DNA of 64,000 bases from Heliocidaris erythrogramma (GCA_025617745.1 CM046858.1:42791750-42855749), one strand, 5' to 3'. Counted from the stretch's first letter, positions 35,733 to 48,707 are shown. Numbers and translations: made by a program. Notes: generated by a model not told the origin, from the letters alone.

Positions 35733-35930
35733 GCGTTTGTTTAGCATTATGTCCGAGGACATTTTCGGACAGAGAACAAAAAAAAAATCATGACAACAAT
35801 GGTCCTCGGAAGCCGGACAATAGTCCTCGAACGTCGAACAATGAATTTATGCCTTATTCCGTCGACTGTCCGAGGACGAGTAACAATAGAGGAACAATAG
35901 TTGTCCTCGGAAGTAAAGCCATGTAAACGT
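35733..35930 (-). mobile_element. MITE in GT microsatellite, copy 2 (inverted)
   Basis: The reverse complement of copy 1 at 28534-28729 with only a few differences. It lies between a GT run (about 35710-35732) and another (about 35929-35957). The two copies point in opposite directions and enclose first exon H. Confidence 0.8.
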
Positions 35931-36603
35931 GTGTGCGTGTGTGTGTGTGTGTGTGTGGGGCGGGGGCTTTATTTAGCGCTTTTGCGCAAGGAGCAAGGAG
36001 ATGAATTACTAGTAATTCTGCGTGCACATTCTCTTGAGCTATATGACATGCTACTTTATAGAGCAGGCAAATAAACAAATATATCAACACTTTCAGGTTT
36101 TTTAACAATTCTTTCATTCAGGAAGTCATGCACGGCAGCGGGTGTTATTGCTAAACTTGCTCTTGCTTATTTGGTTTTTCCCCTTTATGGTTGCTTAATG
36201 TGTTTAACATGCGAGCCTGGAAATACTGCTGATTGATTTAGCATGGAGTGGCCCTAACCATGACATTTACACTGCAACGCCAACAAGGGGACTCAGTGTG
36301 TGTACAGACGTTCATATATCATCATACACATTAGACAGCTGTCTAGTTTGGCTTGTACTAGACACATGAATAATGAACAAAAAGAAAACATCATGTGGAA
36401 AAAAATTCTCTAAATATTTCTATACGATATTTATTCTATTTTCACATCTTCATACGAAAGCAAAACAGAAAAACAAAAACAACAATAAAAGCTTATTCAA
36501 CTTTACGCTGTTTTAGTGTTTTGCACATAAAGTGTTTATTTGGGAATGGGTAAATATTTGTTTTAACGATATATACCAAATCTAGTAATGTGATATCAGG
36601 GTT

Positions 36604-36736
36604 AGCGTTTCATCAAGCGTTTTGTCAGTGATTTCTACCGACAGCTGTTACAAGCTACTGAAATCCTTGCATCTGATTGGTTGAGAGTAAATTTGTCAGT
36701 AAAAATCACTGACAAGACACTTGATGAAACGCTCCC
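36604..36736 (+). mobile_element. MITE family 1, copy c
   Basis: Inverted ends are GCGTTTCATCAAGCGTTTTG and GACACTTGATGAAACGCTCC. The core TACAAGCTACTGAAATCCTT then GCATCTGATTGGTTGAGAGT matches copies b and d. Confidence 0.8.
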
Positions 36737-37779
36737 CCAGATATCATGCAGAGACTTTTAATATTTTTTGGTTCATTATTCACTTTAAGTGTTCATTAAT
36801 TATCGTAATTATGACTTTAGAAATTATGAATATATTATTTTGTGCTCCCAGTATTTGTATGAGCTTTCCAGTTTAGCTAGCGCCAGACCCATTTATGAGA
36901 ACAGCGGACACTGATATACATGTGAGGGTTATAGGTAGAATCCCATATTGATGTGATATCTATCCTACTTTCATATCTTCGTACGAAAGCAAATGAATAA
37001 GAACCATCCAACAATATAAAAATGTCCTTTTACTGTTGTATACGATTGTATACAATTTTTTTTCTTTGAATTCTTGGATACGTATCAATATAAAAAAATC
37101 ATGTTTGTATATAATGAGCCAATTCATAATGCAAAAAAAAACCTTTTCAAGTGGTAACGTTATGCATAATTAAGAGTACAAAGCGTGAATGGGTCGTCGT
37201 AATAGTCATGAGGAAGAAGTATGAATGTTAGTCTTTTCATACCATTATCATTGCAAGCTATAATTTGATCCGTAGATGATAGGGCCTATGCACTGAAGGC
37301 CTATTGGGTATGAATGTTTGTTAATACATCCAGGGTAGTGAGTAAGAAGCGAGACTGTCATCTTAGCTCAACTCTACGAACCCTGTTCAGTGCCAAGATA
37401 GTATAATGGTCGAGTCACGAACGAGTTGAACCATACTAAGGTCGATGGTAAGAATCGGGGCTTGCTCGTATCAGGGTCAAGATCGTAATGTCCAAATATC
37501 TCTCCCTAAAACCTGTCAGATCATTCTAGATCCAGAGCATGCAACAATTATGACAGCTCAGTGATGAAAAGGGAGAAACATTTATCGAGGCCTCACATTC
37601 TCGCGGCCCGGAACCTTGAACAGGACATACTTCTAGTTCTACATTGGTCGGGTTACATTGCTTTATAACTAAACCCTACATGTTCGGAGACGGTCACTGT
37701 CACGCGACACTGCCAAGACAGGTCAAAGGTCAAGTTAAAGATCTTATAATTGGCACAAATAATGAGATGATGCACTTAC

Positions 37780-37842
37780 CTTGATTTTAATGGCACGTGA
37801 AAGTCCATACGAGGGGCCCTGGTTAGCCATACACATCGCCAT
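37780..37842 (-). CDS. transgelin-like gene, alternative first coding exon G (most distal)
   Basis: The exon reads MAMCMANQGPSYGLSR then A-I-K-I-K before GTAAG. A-N-Q-G-P-S-Y-G-L-S-R is very close to vertebrate transgelin. Three in-frame ATGs (37842, 37836, 37830) are possible; I chose the first because it has a strong context (G at -3, G at +4) and an in-frame TAG lies 18 bases further upstream. The shortest form would start M-A-N-Q, like vertebrate proteins. It lies 33 kb from exon 2. A CTATTTTTGG sequence (one base from a CArG box) lies within 30 bases upstream. Confidence 0.9.
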
Positions 37843-39871
37843 GCCTTGGAATGTCGTCTATTTTTGGTAGCGCCCCTCTTGCTCACACACACACCCCACA
37901 CACTCCCTCTGGAATTTCTTTTTAATTGTATTCACAACAAAGATGAGATTTTTTGGCCGATTGAGTGACCGCAATAACACGCACACTTGTCGCCAGTCTG
38001 TAGGCTGCGATGGGTCCGTGGGGCCCCGATCAATCGCAAACAGCGAGTTCTAATTACACCATCGCGGGAGATCAATGAGTGGTGTTTTCTGATTGGCTAA
38101 TTAGCCCCTCGGGAATTAGTATGCATTTGATTAGGATTAAAGCCGTGAGGTGATTGGCTTAGAGTAGACAATTAAACTATTTCAACCATGCGGAACAGTC
38201 AACGTGTACTTTTCACGCATGAGATGTTGCACGGGCCGTGTAAGCATCCATTTACCTATCAGACAATCGCCGCAGTCGGTACGGAACATTAATTTACTCT
38301 GACTTTTATTGGGAACGATCTGCCAGCTATCACCAAAGTCTACACCTAGCTGCCCTATCCCTGCCATTGAGTTGAACAGAGAAGGAGACGCGATGAGTGA
38401 AAAGCAAATGTTATAGTGTTACTTCTCATCTGTTCATACATTGAAATATGTTCCGGAACAGAATGCAAAAGTGTGCTCTTACCATATGGATGACAGTGCA
38501 AAAAGACATATCACTTCGCCCTCGATATTTTTTTTTCCAGCTTGACAATGACTAATGTGAAATTGTTTTCTGTCTAAATATGTTACCGAATGTGGACAAA
38601 ACGGACTGTGTTTTTTGAGAAGCCATGCAACCCTAAGTACAGACACCTGGGTTGATGAACTAGTCTAACTGACATAAAAATATAAGACATTTTTAAGGGG
38701 GAAAAAAACGTTCAAAGCACTACACCACTTGGCTATCAAAGTTACTCTTTACCATGATCATTTTTGTCATAAGATTGCGCGGGGTGAACAGAATATTTGA
38801 TGCTTGCAATATTATTATCCTTTAGAGAAAAATATCGGTTACAGGCTTTGGGAGAAGGGCAAGAAATAATAACTTTTCGTTCGAGTCAGTTTTATCATTA
38901 AAATGCTCTCTCAAGTGGATGTATTCCATAGGTTATTGGCCTTGAATCATCGAATACGCATTATATTCAAAATGCTACAAACGAATAAAGAAGAGATGCT
39001 ATACAAACAGAAATCTTTAACATAATTATTTAATATTTTTCGAAATATTCGATTGTCTATCATGAAGAACCTTTACAAGGAAAAAAATACCTATTCATCC
39101 TCAATGATAAAAAATTGAAAAATATTAGTTTTACATGTTTGTTTTATTCATAATTGTATAGCATTTGGTGATGTATTTTATATGGTGCGTTTATTCCACC
39201 GATTCCTGAAATCCATGCTTTAGGTGCATCAGACTGACGCGTTCATATCCACACCGTCCTCTTTCCATTAGTAAGAAAATAATGGTCATTTTTTTTTCGT
39301 CTTATATTTGTACATCATCCTTTTAGACGGTCTCTCTCTCTCGCTCTCTCTATCTCTCCAACTCATCTTTCTCTTTTTCTCACTCTCTATAACCATGATA
39401 ACAACAAGATCGAATCTCCCTTTTAAAGAATATTATTACAGATAAAGTGAGTCATTTCACATTAGTGAAACCTATTCACGATAATGTTTCGTTTATCATA
39501 GACGTTTGTGTTGTTGTTTTTATGAGGGATGAAATATCGAAGTGTTGGAATATTATAGCAAAGAATTAAAGATGACGAAACAATTTCCACGTGTCATGCT
39601 TTGATTTCAACGTCTGTTCTGTTTTTGTTCTACCTGTGGCGTCGTGTCGCTCTCAAGTATTTATCGACCTCAGAAACAAAACCTGATAATCCTTACCAAT
39701 TAGTAAAGTATAATAAAGTATAATATCGCTGTCAACTGTCACAGTATTGTATCTGTTGATACATTTTACTCCAGTCGAGGGATAGCTGCACGCTCCAAGG
39801 CTATTTAATCCCTCACCAAGGAGCACCTCGAATGATCGTGACGTAGAAAAGACAAATTCATTCACAAATGT

Positions 39872-39872
<1 letters not shown>

Positions 39873-39912
<40 letters not shown>

Positions 39913-40545
39913 ATATCACTCCACGCTCTTATCATCGCCTTCTCTTCTCTGTTTAAATATGTTTTTGTCTCCTTCTCTTTTTCCGTTGCTTTCTCTCTCT
40001 CTCTCCCTCTCTCTCCACGCTCTTGTCATCGCCTTTTCTTCTCTGTTTAAATATTTTTTTGTCTCCTTCTCTTTTTCTCTCTCTCTCTCTCTCCCCCTCT
40101 CTCTCTCTCCCTCTCTCTCTCTCTCAATTCATCACCTTCCCTTTCCCAGTTTAATTTTGTCTTTATCTCTCTTTATCTTTTTTCTGATTCTTTTTATTTC
40201 TCTCTCCACCCATCGCCTTCCCTTTCCCTGCTTAATGTTGTCTTTATCTCTCTCTTTCTCCTTTTCTGTTTCTTTCTCTCTCTTTCACTTGTTCTGTTCC
40301 TTTCTCTCTCTCTCCATCCATCGCCTTCCCATTCCCTGTTTAATGTTGTCTTTAGCTCTCTCACTTTCTCCCTTTCTGTTTCTTTCTCCTTTTTGCTCTT
40401 TTTCTGTTTCTTTCTCACTCTCTCTTTCCCTCTTTTTCTCTCTCCATCCATCGCCTTGACTTTTCCTGTTTTATTTTGTCTTTATAATTCTTTATTTCTC
40501 TTTTTTTCTGATTCTTTCTCTCTCTCTTTCTCTATCTATCTTTCT
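39873..40545. repeat. long CT-rich low-complexity tract with embedded tandem copies
   Basis: A CT run of about 40 bases is followed by imperfect repeats of a block with CATCGCCTTCCCTTTCCCTG then TTTAATGTTGTCTTTATCTC, separated by CT tracts. An earlier pair of blocks starts CACGCTCTTATCATCGCCTT. Open frames over it encode only Ser/Leu/Phe runs. Confidence 0.9.
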
Positions 40546-41550
40546 CTCTTCCAGCTTATTCGTCACCTTATAGGAAAGGTTCACATGGTGGTGTATGTTT
40601 ACACTTTTTAAATCTCCACTTTAATAGCCATGACTCGTAATAAATACCAAATGATCAAAACGTGTTGGTACCCAGGTGCATGTACAGAGCAATATAACAT
40701 TGGGGGACATAATACATTCCTTTGCGTGCGTCCTTGTCACTAAGATGTGCATTGCGGAAGTACCTAATGAAATCATAATGCACTATTAACCAAATCAGGT
40801 GTTCATTGTAGAGATATATACACAGAAGATATAAATCAATTAGATAAACCAATGAAATAATTCAATGTAATTAGATTTTATAACGCCAAATAGTACGTTC
40901 TACTATCATAAACATATTAGTGAAATATCAATACGTTTTTATGAATGGATGTAGACGCTTCTGTATAACATCTGCGTCATAAGCAAATTATGATACTGGT
41001 ATTAGTACTACTATAGTACTAATAGTATCATTGCCTATTCAGGTGCAATTTGTCACACTGGTATGGTCGTAAAAGTTTTGATTTTATTTGATATTTGATT
41101 GATTTGTTTATTTATTTCTCTGAACGTTAGGAAAAATTTATCCCTGAAAGTATTAAAAGATTTTTTTTATATTTACGACCGAGAAAAGTGAAAAAAGTAA
41201 CGTTGCTTTCTTTTAATAGCAAATATTTATATTCGTATACGGTGCTTATATTGTCTCATACATGTGAAATCTGTTGTTGTTGTTTTTAATTCTTATATAA
41301 TTTTATATTCATCGTTCACAATAAGCTCCCTAGATAAATGTGTAAAAGACTGTTTCAATAAGCTTCATAGTGTTTCAATTTATGCATTTTCCTTCGATTG
41401 AATAGCTGACCAAGAGGAAGGGTCCGCGTTAATTAGATTAATGTCGAGTGGGTGCGAACCACGAGGTAGATAGAATTAATTGTTACATAAAGGGACAATC
41501 AAAGTTGATTATATTAAACAAAATTATTGCCTGGTATGACAAAATGTTCA

Positions 41551-41697
41551 GGGCCCTCTTGCATAAAGAGTTGCGATTAAACGCAACTCAAAAAATTAAA
41601 CGCAACTCGATTTTCAACCAATCAGGATCGCGTATTTGGGACTTGCGTTTAATTTTTTGAGTCGCGTTTAATCGCAACTCTTTATGCAAGAGGGCCC
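41551..41697. mobile_element. nearly perfect palindromic MITE
   Basis: GGGCCCTCTTGCATAAAGAG at the left and CTCTTTATGCAAGAGGGCCC at the right continue inward as inverted copies of TTGCGATTAAACGCAACTCA then AAAAATTAAACGCAA. Only about 35 bases separate the arms, including ACCAATCAGGATCGCG. A large stem-loop would form in RNA. Confidence 0.85.
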
Positions 41698-41724
41698 CGA
41701 TCACATGAAACAGGATGGTGTACA

Positions 41725-41990
41725 TCATAAGCAGAGCTTAACCCATATGTTATTTGTAATGCGCATTCGGTCAACATGGATGTACGGCGACCACATGGCG
41801 TATAGACGATAGGGATAGACATAAATGGCAGAAGTTATCCCGAGTTGGCATTTCATCGGAGGACCCCCTTCGGATGCGGGGTAACTAACCGTGTCATGAT
41901 GGTTTAGCTCCCTTCCACAAACCCCTGTGTGAGACAAATTACCACTCGCTGTGGCGTTAACTAATAACAGTGCCACTCGAGGACAGAATG
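41725..41990 (-). mobile_element. SINE-like body fragment
   Basis: The minus strand has GCATCCGAAGGGGGTCCTCC then GATGAAATG, similar in style to SINE bodies that follow tRNA heads. No A- or B-box was found. The limits are approximate. Confidence 0.3.
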
Positions 41991-42055
41991 ATGTAGGCTA
42001 TACTGCTATTATTAACCCTTACTGTACTGGACTATTTCAAGCACCTCTCTGACCG

Positions 42056-42073
42056 AGGGGGGGGGGGGGGGGG
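42056..42073. repeat. poly-G tract
   Basis: About 18 consecutive G residues. Confidence 0.9.
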
Positions 42074-43063
42074 CTCTTTTCTCGGCCATGACATGACCGT
42101 TCAACGCAAAATTTTGCAAGGACCTTGAAAATCGCGTAAAGAACACAAATCCATTGTTATTTTTTAAATGTAAATCTTTGTTTTTTATTTCATATTGTAA
42201 TTTATGCAAATTTACGCGTAAATATACATTTCCACTGATAATCAATTAAAGAAGGGGCTGGGAGATAAAATTTTAAGGCAAGAAGTTATTTCTAAACCTT
42301 AAAAACACTGTTACATAAGATTATGTATTCTATTGTTTTACGAATTTCTTATGTATTTCTTTGTTTTACAACTTTTCAACTTTTTTATTGTGTTTTTTAG
42401 TCTGCTGTTTCAGAGTGTTATCTGAACCGATATTCAGTTGGAATAAATGATAATTACAGCTTAAAGAAGAAATTATAGGTGATAAAGGAGAAACATGAGG
42501 AAATGCAGTTTTTGTACACAAAAGTTTTCTTCGTTAAAAGCCTACCAATGGCTTCATATTAAAAAATAAATGATATGAGAGTGACAAGAGTCTCAGTTTG
42601 ATTAAAACAAGTATAGCCTCCACATGTGAGATTGGTAACTAAATCAAATGTCGTTTTAGAATTAATAAAAAATTAACAAATATTGTTGAGTGGTGTAGCC
42701 ACATGTCATATGTATATATTTTTGTATTATTATTTACAATTCGAATTCAAAGTGCTCGAATGGATCAAAACCTGGAGATGGAATTACGAAGCACCCATTT
42801 GAAGAAAAAAATCTGTAGGTTATATGTTCAGATGATATTTTTTCAGTACATTTCTAATGGGCCTGTATATATTTTGTATGAGATAGCATAATAAAAATTA
42901 TTCGTCCAAAATACTCCTCTTCTAAAATGTGGCTTTATCCATACATACCCTGGTCTTGCTTTGCGATTTCCATTTCTGATTTCCTACCTTCCTTGTGGAT
43001 CAAATATTTTAATCATGAATTTAATTTATCGTTTTCTACATGCTTCGTTATACATTTCGTCCC

Positions 43064-43562
43064 TGTTTTCACGAAGTGACGGTAATGAGGAAAATCGCAT
43101 ATGTTTTCAATTTTGAGTTTTTTGCATTTTTGGACATCATTCACTAAACATCTTGAACCTTGCAATTTTTCACACCATAATAACGTCTAATTATGTAAAT
43201 ATGGCGATAAAGTGAAGAAAAAAATACCTAGGAAATGGATTTTCTGTTTTCACGAAGTGACGTCTTACAGCCGTCCCGTATTTTTTACGTGCGCGGCTGA
43301 GATCCGTCACTTCGTGAAAACAAGTCAAAGCGCGTCCTTGATTTTTTCACAAAATGACGGTTATGTTTACAGCTCATTTCCCCCAAAATATAAACAATTA
43401 TGCAAATACTTAAACATAGAACTAAACATTGAAATATGATCTATCCCAGGATATAAAATTTATTCACCCTTCATACATTAAAGAGGTTGAAGATTATGCT
43501 TTAAAACTCCGAAAGCGATTTATTCAAATTGCGCGCTCATCCGTCACGTCGTGAAAAAAACT
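43064..43562. mobile_element. element with repeated GTTTTCACGAAGTGACG motif
   Basis: The motif TTTTCACGAAGTGACG occurs in direct orientation at about 43066 and 43247 and in inverted orientation at about 43303, with weaker copies at about 43345 (direct) and 43538 (inverted). The outer pair can fold over the whole 500 bases. No coding capacity was recognised. Confidence 0.5.
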
Positions 43563-44595
43563 ATTTATAATTCTTGATATAGTACTTTTAGTCTGTTCCT
43601 GCTTTCATCTTATTACAGTGTAGCATCCGGGCTTTTCCGAGATTTTTTTTCGATTTAAAAAATTGTGAAAAATCACTGAATTTATCTATTTATTCCTTTC
43701 TTTATTTTTTGTTTGACTACTAGTCAGAGATCTTGCGGATTTGTGCCCCTGCAAGAAGATCATGGATCCACTACTCTCCTAGCTATCATATCTTTTCACA
43801 CCTATACAGCTGTAAAAGAGTTCGCCCCCTGTGAAGCCATCGTATAGATTGTAAATAGATAGATGATGTCGACTTATATATGCATGCAGGGGCGGAGGGG
43901 GCCAGGATTCTGTAAAAGAGGGACATGTGACTCCTAAATGTTCTGGAAAGCAGTAAAGAAAGATAATTGTCATCACATTTTGGGGTGCCTTTGTACTCCA
44001 AAATTCCAGCAACAAAACACAAGAAAGGTCTTTGGGTTGTACAGTTTACTCGAAAATTCTTTGACAAGTAATAAAAGAAATATTATTTAAAAAAGAAAAA
44101 GAGATGGGATCTTGAAGTTGACTGTGCACTGAAGGTATGCCACATCTCTTTTAAAAGGGGGCAGGGGGCAGGAATGTGCCCCCTCCCCCTAAATGCGCCA
44201 TTGAGTTCATGATCCAGGGAGAGGGTATCCTACACGTTAGAAAACATACATACTGTAGATACCCTTGGTGCATCGATGAGGCGAGCATATGTTGCCCGCA
44301 GCAGTGGGAAGCGAAGGAAATATGGGAGGAATTTTCAAGCGTTATAAATGAACAGCTATGCATATAATGTTCTATTAAAGAGAGATGACCGTCCCAATAA
44401 ATATTTGGACGAATCAAACATAACTTGTCATGTGAGAACGGAATGATGCTATAGTGAAATAGACACGAATGCCTATGCATTTAAAAGCTAATGGTGTGGT
44501 TTTGAGTGGGATCGGGTTTGTTCGTGTATATGATATTGGGTAAGGCCAAGGCAGCATTCCTCCGGGAAATGGCGGCACTAGCAGATGGGGTAATT

Positions 44596-44620
44596 GGGGG
44601 GGGGGGGGGGGGGGGGGGGG
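44596..44620. repeat. poly-G tract of about 25
   Basis: The longest homopolymer in the window. Confidence 0.9.
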
Positions 44621-45837
44621 TAGGTCACAAGTACACTACCCCTTTCACATTTTCGACAAAAACAAAAACACAAGGATAATGTTATAATCATATTGGCTTT
44701 TCCTGAGTAATTCTTTGGAATTACCCGGAAATTGTTCGTTTCACTATCTTCAAAATGTAGGCTGGTTGAAGGCTGCTAACCATCTTTTCGAACGCTTCAG
44801 TGAAGATGGAGGGCGTACTTCTTTCCGCACTATGTGGAACATAAAAGTTATTTTATATAATCACTGGGATGACGAAGGTTAAGTGTGTCCGCTTCAAAGT
44901 CGTAGTTTCTTTTTTGTCAAGATTCGTAAACTTTGATTATGATTATTAGGCAACATCATGAACCATAATTATGATACAAAGTGAGTCATGTGGATCTCTG
45001 CCACCTTCCAGTCTAGAGTTTAGGGTTTGCGCGTTGCAGTTCTCGCCTCAACTATTCATCATGCAGACGACCGCTTCTGATCGGTTCTCTCTTGCAGTCA
45101 CATTCCTTGGATGTTGATTGTAACCTCCGAGGTCAACAGATGTTCTCCCCAGACAAGAAGATGCTGTTGAGGGCAAGAAGGTCGTTAATTCATATCATTT
45201 GTCACATGATTATAAACGCCCTTCTGCATGGCTCTTAACAGTCTGGTCTAAGCCTATCAATCGTATGCGTATATTAATGACAGCATTATTAACATGAAAT
45301 TGTGTGTTTATTACATTAGGTAATAATACCCGAGGTCTTTCTGTCGATAAGGGGCTAGGATAAAGTCTTATTTAAAACTATGTATAGGCCTCTAAAGTCT
45401 ACATACCTTGCATACGGGATCAAATTACACATAAGATGATTTGGGAAGATTTTGGTGATGTTTTTGAGAATGTTTAGTTATTGCCGTGTGTCCTGACGGT
45501 GATCATAATTATGATAGGAATATTACAAAGGGAGTGGAGATCGTGCACACATAATGCAATGTGCGGGAACGCATCCGGGTAATCTACAAAGCCCTTATAC
45601 AAATTATTTGTATTAAGCGCTATGTAAACCCCGATATATTACTATTATTATTATTATTGTTATATCCTGATCTTTGAAAAGGGGTGAAATTGGTTCTTAA
45701 ATAGAATAATTAGTTAGATATACCCACAAAGAAAAAAATACCAAACTCGCTTAAGAATTTTTCAAACTCTGTGTAAGAAAAGTACAAATATCTTTATACA
45801 TGTATTTATTCTTATAAATAATAATAATAATAGTGGC

Positions 45838-46172
45838 TACTTGTATAGCGCGCAGGTCCGCCTTTCGACGCTCATGGCGCTGTATAGATATATATTATTA
45901 CCCCGGTCATTGGATTCTGGCACGCCCGCACACAGTGTATGCACATTCTCCACTCCCTGGGGAGCATTCCAGCCAGTCGCCTGGTAAGCGCACACATGCT
46001 AAGCAAAGGACATTACCTTTCGCCATCCTACCGGGTACCCATTTAACACCTGGGTGGAGAGTGGCAAATGTAGATTAACGTCTTGCCAAAGGACGCTAGT
46101 GCTGCGGTGGGATTCGAACCCCGGACCTCGTGGTTCAAAGTCCGGGGACTTATCCACTGATCCACAACACAT
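45838..46172 (-). mobile_element. tRNA-derived SINE, copy 1
   Basis: On the minus strand the head has TGTGGATCAGTGGATAAGTC (A-box) and GGTTCGAATCCC (perfect B-box). The body has CCTTTGGCAAGACGTTAATC then TACATTTGCCACTCTCCACC and GGTACCCGGTAGGATGGCG. A shorter copy lies at 51628-51847. The 3' part (45838-45900) contains an ATAATAATAATAG tail in minus orientation. Confidence 0.75.
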
Positions 46173-46451
46173 CTATATACGATGTGCATTCAGTAGATTA
46201 CAAACTTTCTGTACCCCTTTAGTTACTTATTTTACCATATCACTGGGTTTCGTCTGAAGTAGATATTAAAACATTTTAAACCGTCTCAGTCGAAGTGCTA
46301 TATTATTTCCACCAAATAATTTGTTAAAAATCAATATTTCTTTTAAAAAATTAACAGATTTATTGTAAAGGGTTACCATGATTACCGATCTAATATTTTA
46401 AAAATGGAGTGAAGATCTCCTGAAAGTAAGTTTTTTTTTTCTTTTCTTTCA

Positions 46452-46471
46452 GCCCCCCCCCCCCCCCCCCC
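46452..46471. repeat. poly-C tract
   Basis: About 18 C residues, following a T-rich stretch. Confidence 0.9.
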
Positions 46472-46623
46472 TCTCCTCACCCTTATGTTGATTCAAACAA
46501 AGTTATTGAGATCCTGAAAATACATATAAGCCGTTATTGCGATCTTAAATAGAATATTTGAAGAATTTGAAAAATGTAACTCGGCATGTCGAGATTGATT
46601 AAAGTTGATGGTCTAGTCCGTAC

Positions 46624-46692
46624 ACCCCCCCCCCTCCCCCGTTATGTTCCTTCTCTCCCTACCCCCCCCCCCCCTCTCTCTCTCTCTCTCTG
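46624..46692. repeat. poly-C and CT-rich tract
   Basis: Two C runs interrupted by CCTTCTCTCCCTA, then a CT dinucleotide run. Confidence 0.85.
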
Positions 46693-48565
46693 TGTCTATC
46701 TTTCTATTTCTTCCTCGTCGACTCGCTCTATAGTACTCCATCTCTCTCGTTTGCTTTATTTTATATTGTTCCCTCTCCCCTCCCTCTATTTTCCTTCCTC
46801 TCAATATATCTATCTATCCTTGCGCCTTTGGTGTATATCATAGAAGTTTATACTAATTATAGTATAGAAGAAGAATAGAAGAAGAATTAAAGAATAGTAT
46901 AAGTATCCGGCAACCGTTTGAAAAGAGTGTCTAACGGTACCCTTCATCTTTCGTTGATGATGTTTATTGCCCGGTCATAGACTAAACACATCCGTTTCTC
47001 TTTCACCTCTTCTCATCGATCTCCGCATCTATCCGGTTACGTCATCTCTCCTCGACTATGGCCGTCTACAGTTGTATAAACTATCTCAGTCATTTGGGGC
47101 TGGAAGAAATGCTTGACATCGAGGGGATACGTTGTCCGATATATAGCCATATAATCAATATATCCTGCTAGAAATATTTTTTAGGTCCTAATTTTTGCCA
47201 AACAGATTTTTTTTCGCCCAATTTTTAAGGTGAAAAAGCTATTGCATGTAGTTGGACTAAGTATTACCTAGTTGGTCACAAAATGGTCCACATATTTTGA
47301 TAAGATATTAATATTGGTTTCTTGTTAGACACCATTCTGTCCAGGTTTTCGAAGAGTGTAGGCCTATAAATGTTAAATTATGGTTTCTTAATAATTCTTT
47401 AGTTGATAAGTAAAGTAATTCGTAAAGAAATGTCCCCATGACCTGTTGTTTCCGATAAAAGGTATCCTCTTGTTAATAATTAGACGATGGAGAATTTCAT
47501 TGAAATTATCATCCCTACTCATTTACAAAAAAAAACATCCTACTGCATTTTCCCCTTCAAGATAGGCTTTCTTTTGATAATCATCTAAACCTCGGAATTC
47601 AAACCTTAATATCGCATTCTACAATGAATATTCCACTTTACAGGGCTCTAGAAAGTGAAAATGATTTAAGAATGCGTGGGTCATTACCAAAAGGTGTTTT
47701 AAAATATATAGTATTTTATAAAAAGGGCACTGTGGTTTTTAGTAGTTTAAATCTGACTGTGCATGCCATGTGGTTTTCAGTCGTTTAAGTCTTACTGTGC
47801 ATGCCTTTGTGCTATTTGTTACAGACTCTACACACAAATCCACTAGAAGAGTGTTTATGTATGGCAAACAAAGATTTAAAGATACCCATTTTAGTATTTT
47901 ATAGGGGCTACTTTCCCCTCCCCATACAATTCACAATCAGAGGCAGAACAGTTTTATTGCTATTTTATTCGCATCAAGAAAGGGAAAAGTTACATTTCAT
48001 ATTCGCCTTGTCTGATAGTTGATTTGATTTATTTATTTCTCTTTATGATTTTTTTTTCTTCAAACATATTTTACAAACTGATTACAACATAATAAACAAA
48101 ATATCAATACATTATCAAGTAAATTAATTATATTGTACAGTTAACGTAAATGGATCATAAAGAAGGACTGTCACATAAGCAAAGCTTGATGGCATAACAA
48201 TCCTTCACAAAGAATAGGAAATACTACAGAAAGGGGGATATTAAAAAAGGGGAAAAGAAAAAAAAATCGTTGTATTCAAAGTATATAATAGAAGTCAAAG
48301 AAGGATGGGGGTTAGATGAGATGTATGGAGAAAAATGGAGAGGAGAGGATGGTAAGTAGAAAGGTGAACTGTGTAGAAGAGATATTAGAGAAGAATTAGG
48401 CAGAAGGAAGAAGTGAAAATGGGAAGTGTAGGGAATGCAAAGAAAGAGAGAGAGAAAAGGAGAAGGGGGATGAAGAAAGAAAGAATATGATTGTATCTTT
48501 CTGTATATCATCACTGGACTACAGACCACGAGACTGGCACGTCGGTCTCATGGGCCTTCCGAGTT

Positions 48566-48707
48566 CAGGGGAGCGTTTCATCAAGTGCTTTGTCAGTGAT
48601 TTTAACTGACAACTGTTATAAGCTACTGAAATCCTTGCATCTGATTGGCTGAGAGCAAGTTTGTCGGTAAAAATTACTGACAAAACGCTTGATGAAACGC
48701 TCCCCTG
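48566..48707 (+). mobile_element. MITE family 1, copy d
   Basis: The most symmetrical copy: CAGGGGAGCGTTTCATCAAG at the left and CTTGATGAAACGCTCCCCTG at the right, around TATAAGCTACTGAAATCCTT then GCATCTGATTGGCTGAGAGC. It is 142 bases long with no coding capacity. Confidence 0.85.

Larger units (their letters stand above)
30921..37779. other. interval between first exons G and H
   Basis: About 6.9 kb with no recognised exon. It holds a poly-G run near 31626, an ATT repeat at 32598, a 327-base tandem duplication at 33601, MITE-like elements at 34636, 35733 and 36604, and a poly-C run near 35209. Confidence 0.5.

Noticed and set aside
12776..37842. Interpretation of the eight leaders as eight separate tandem genes
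   Set aside because: No CH-domain exon was found between any of them; only one matching acceptor exon lies downstream of all eight.
38478..38510. Minus-strand M-S-F-C-T-V-I-H-M before GTAAG as a ninth leader
   Set aside because: Too short, no G-P-x-Y-G or A-A-P-M-G-D motif and no lysine at the junction; a donor-like sequence by chance.
39959..40459. Plus-strand frame of 166 codons and minus-strand Lys/Glu/Arg frame
   Set aside because: Low-complexity translation of the CT-rich tract.
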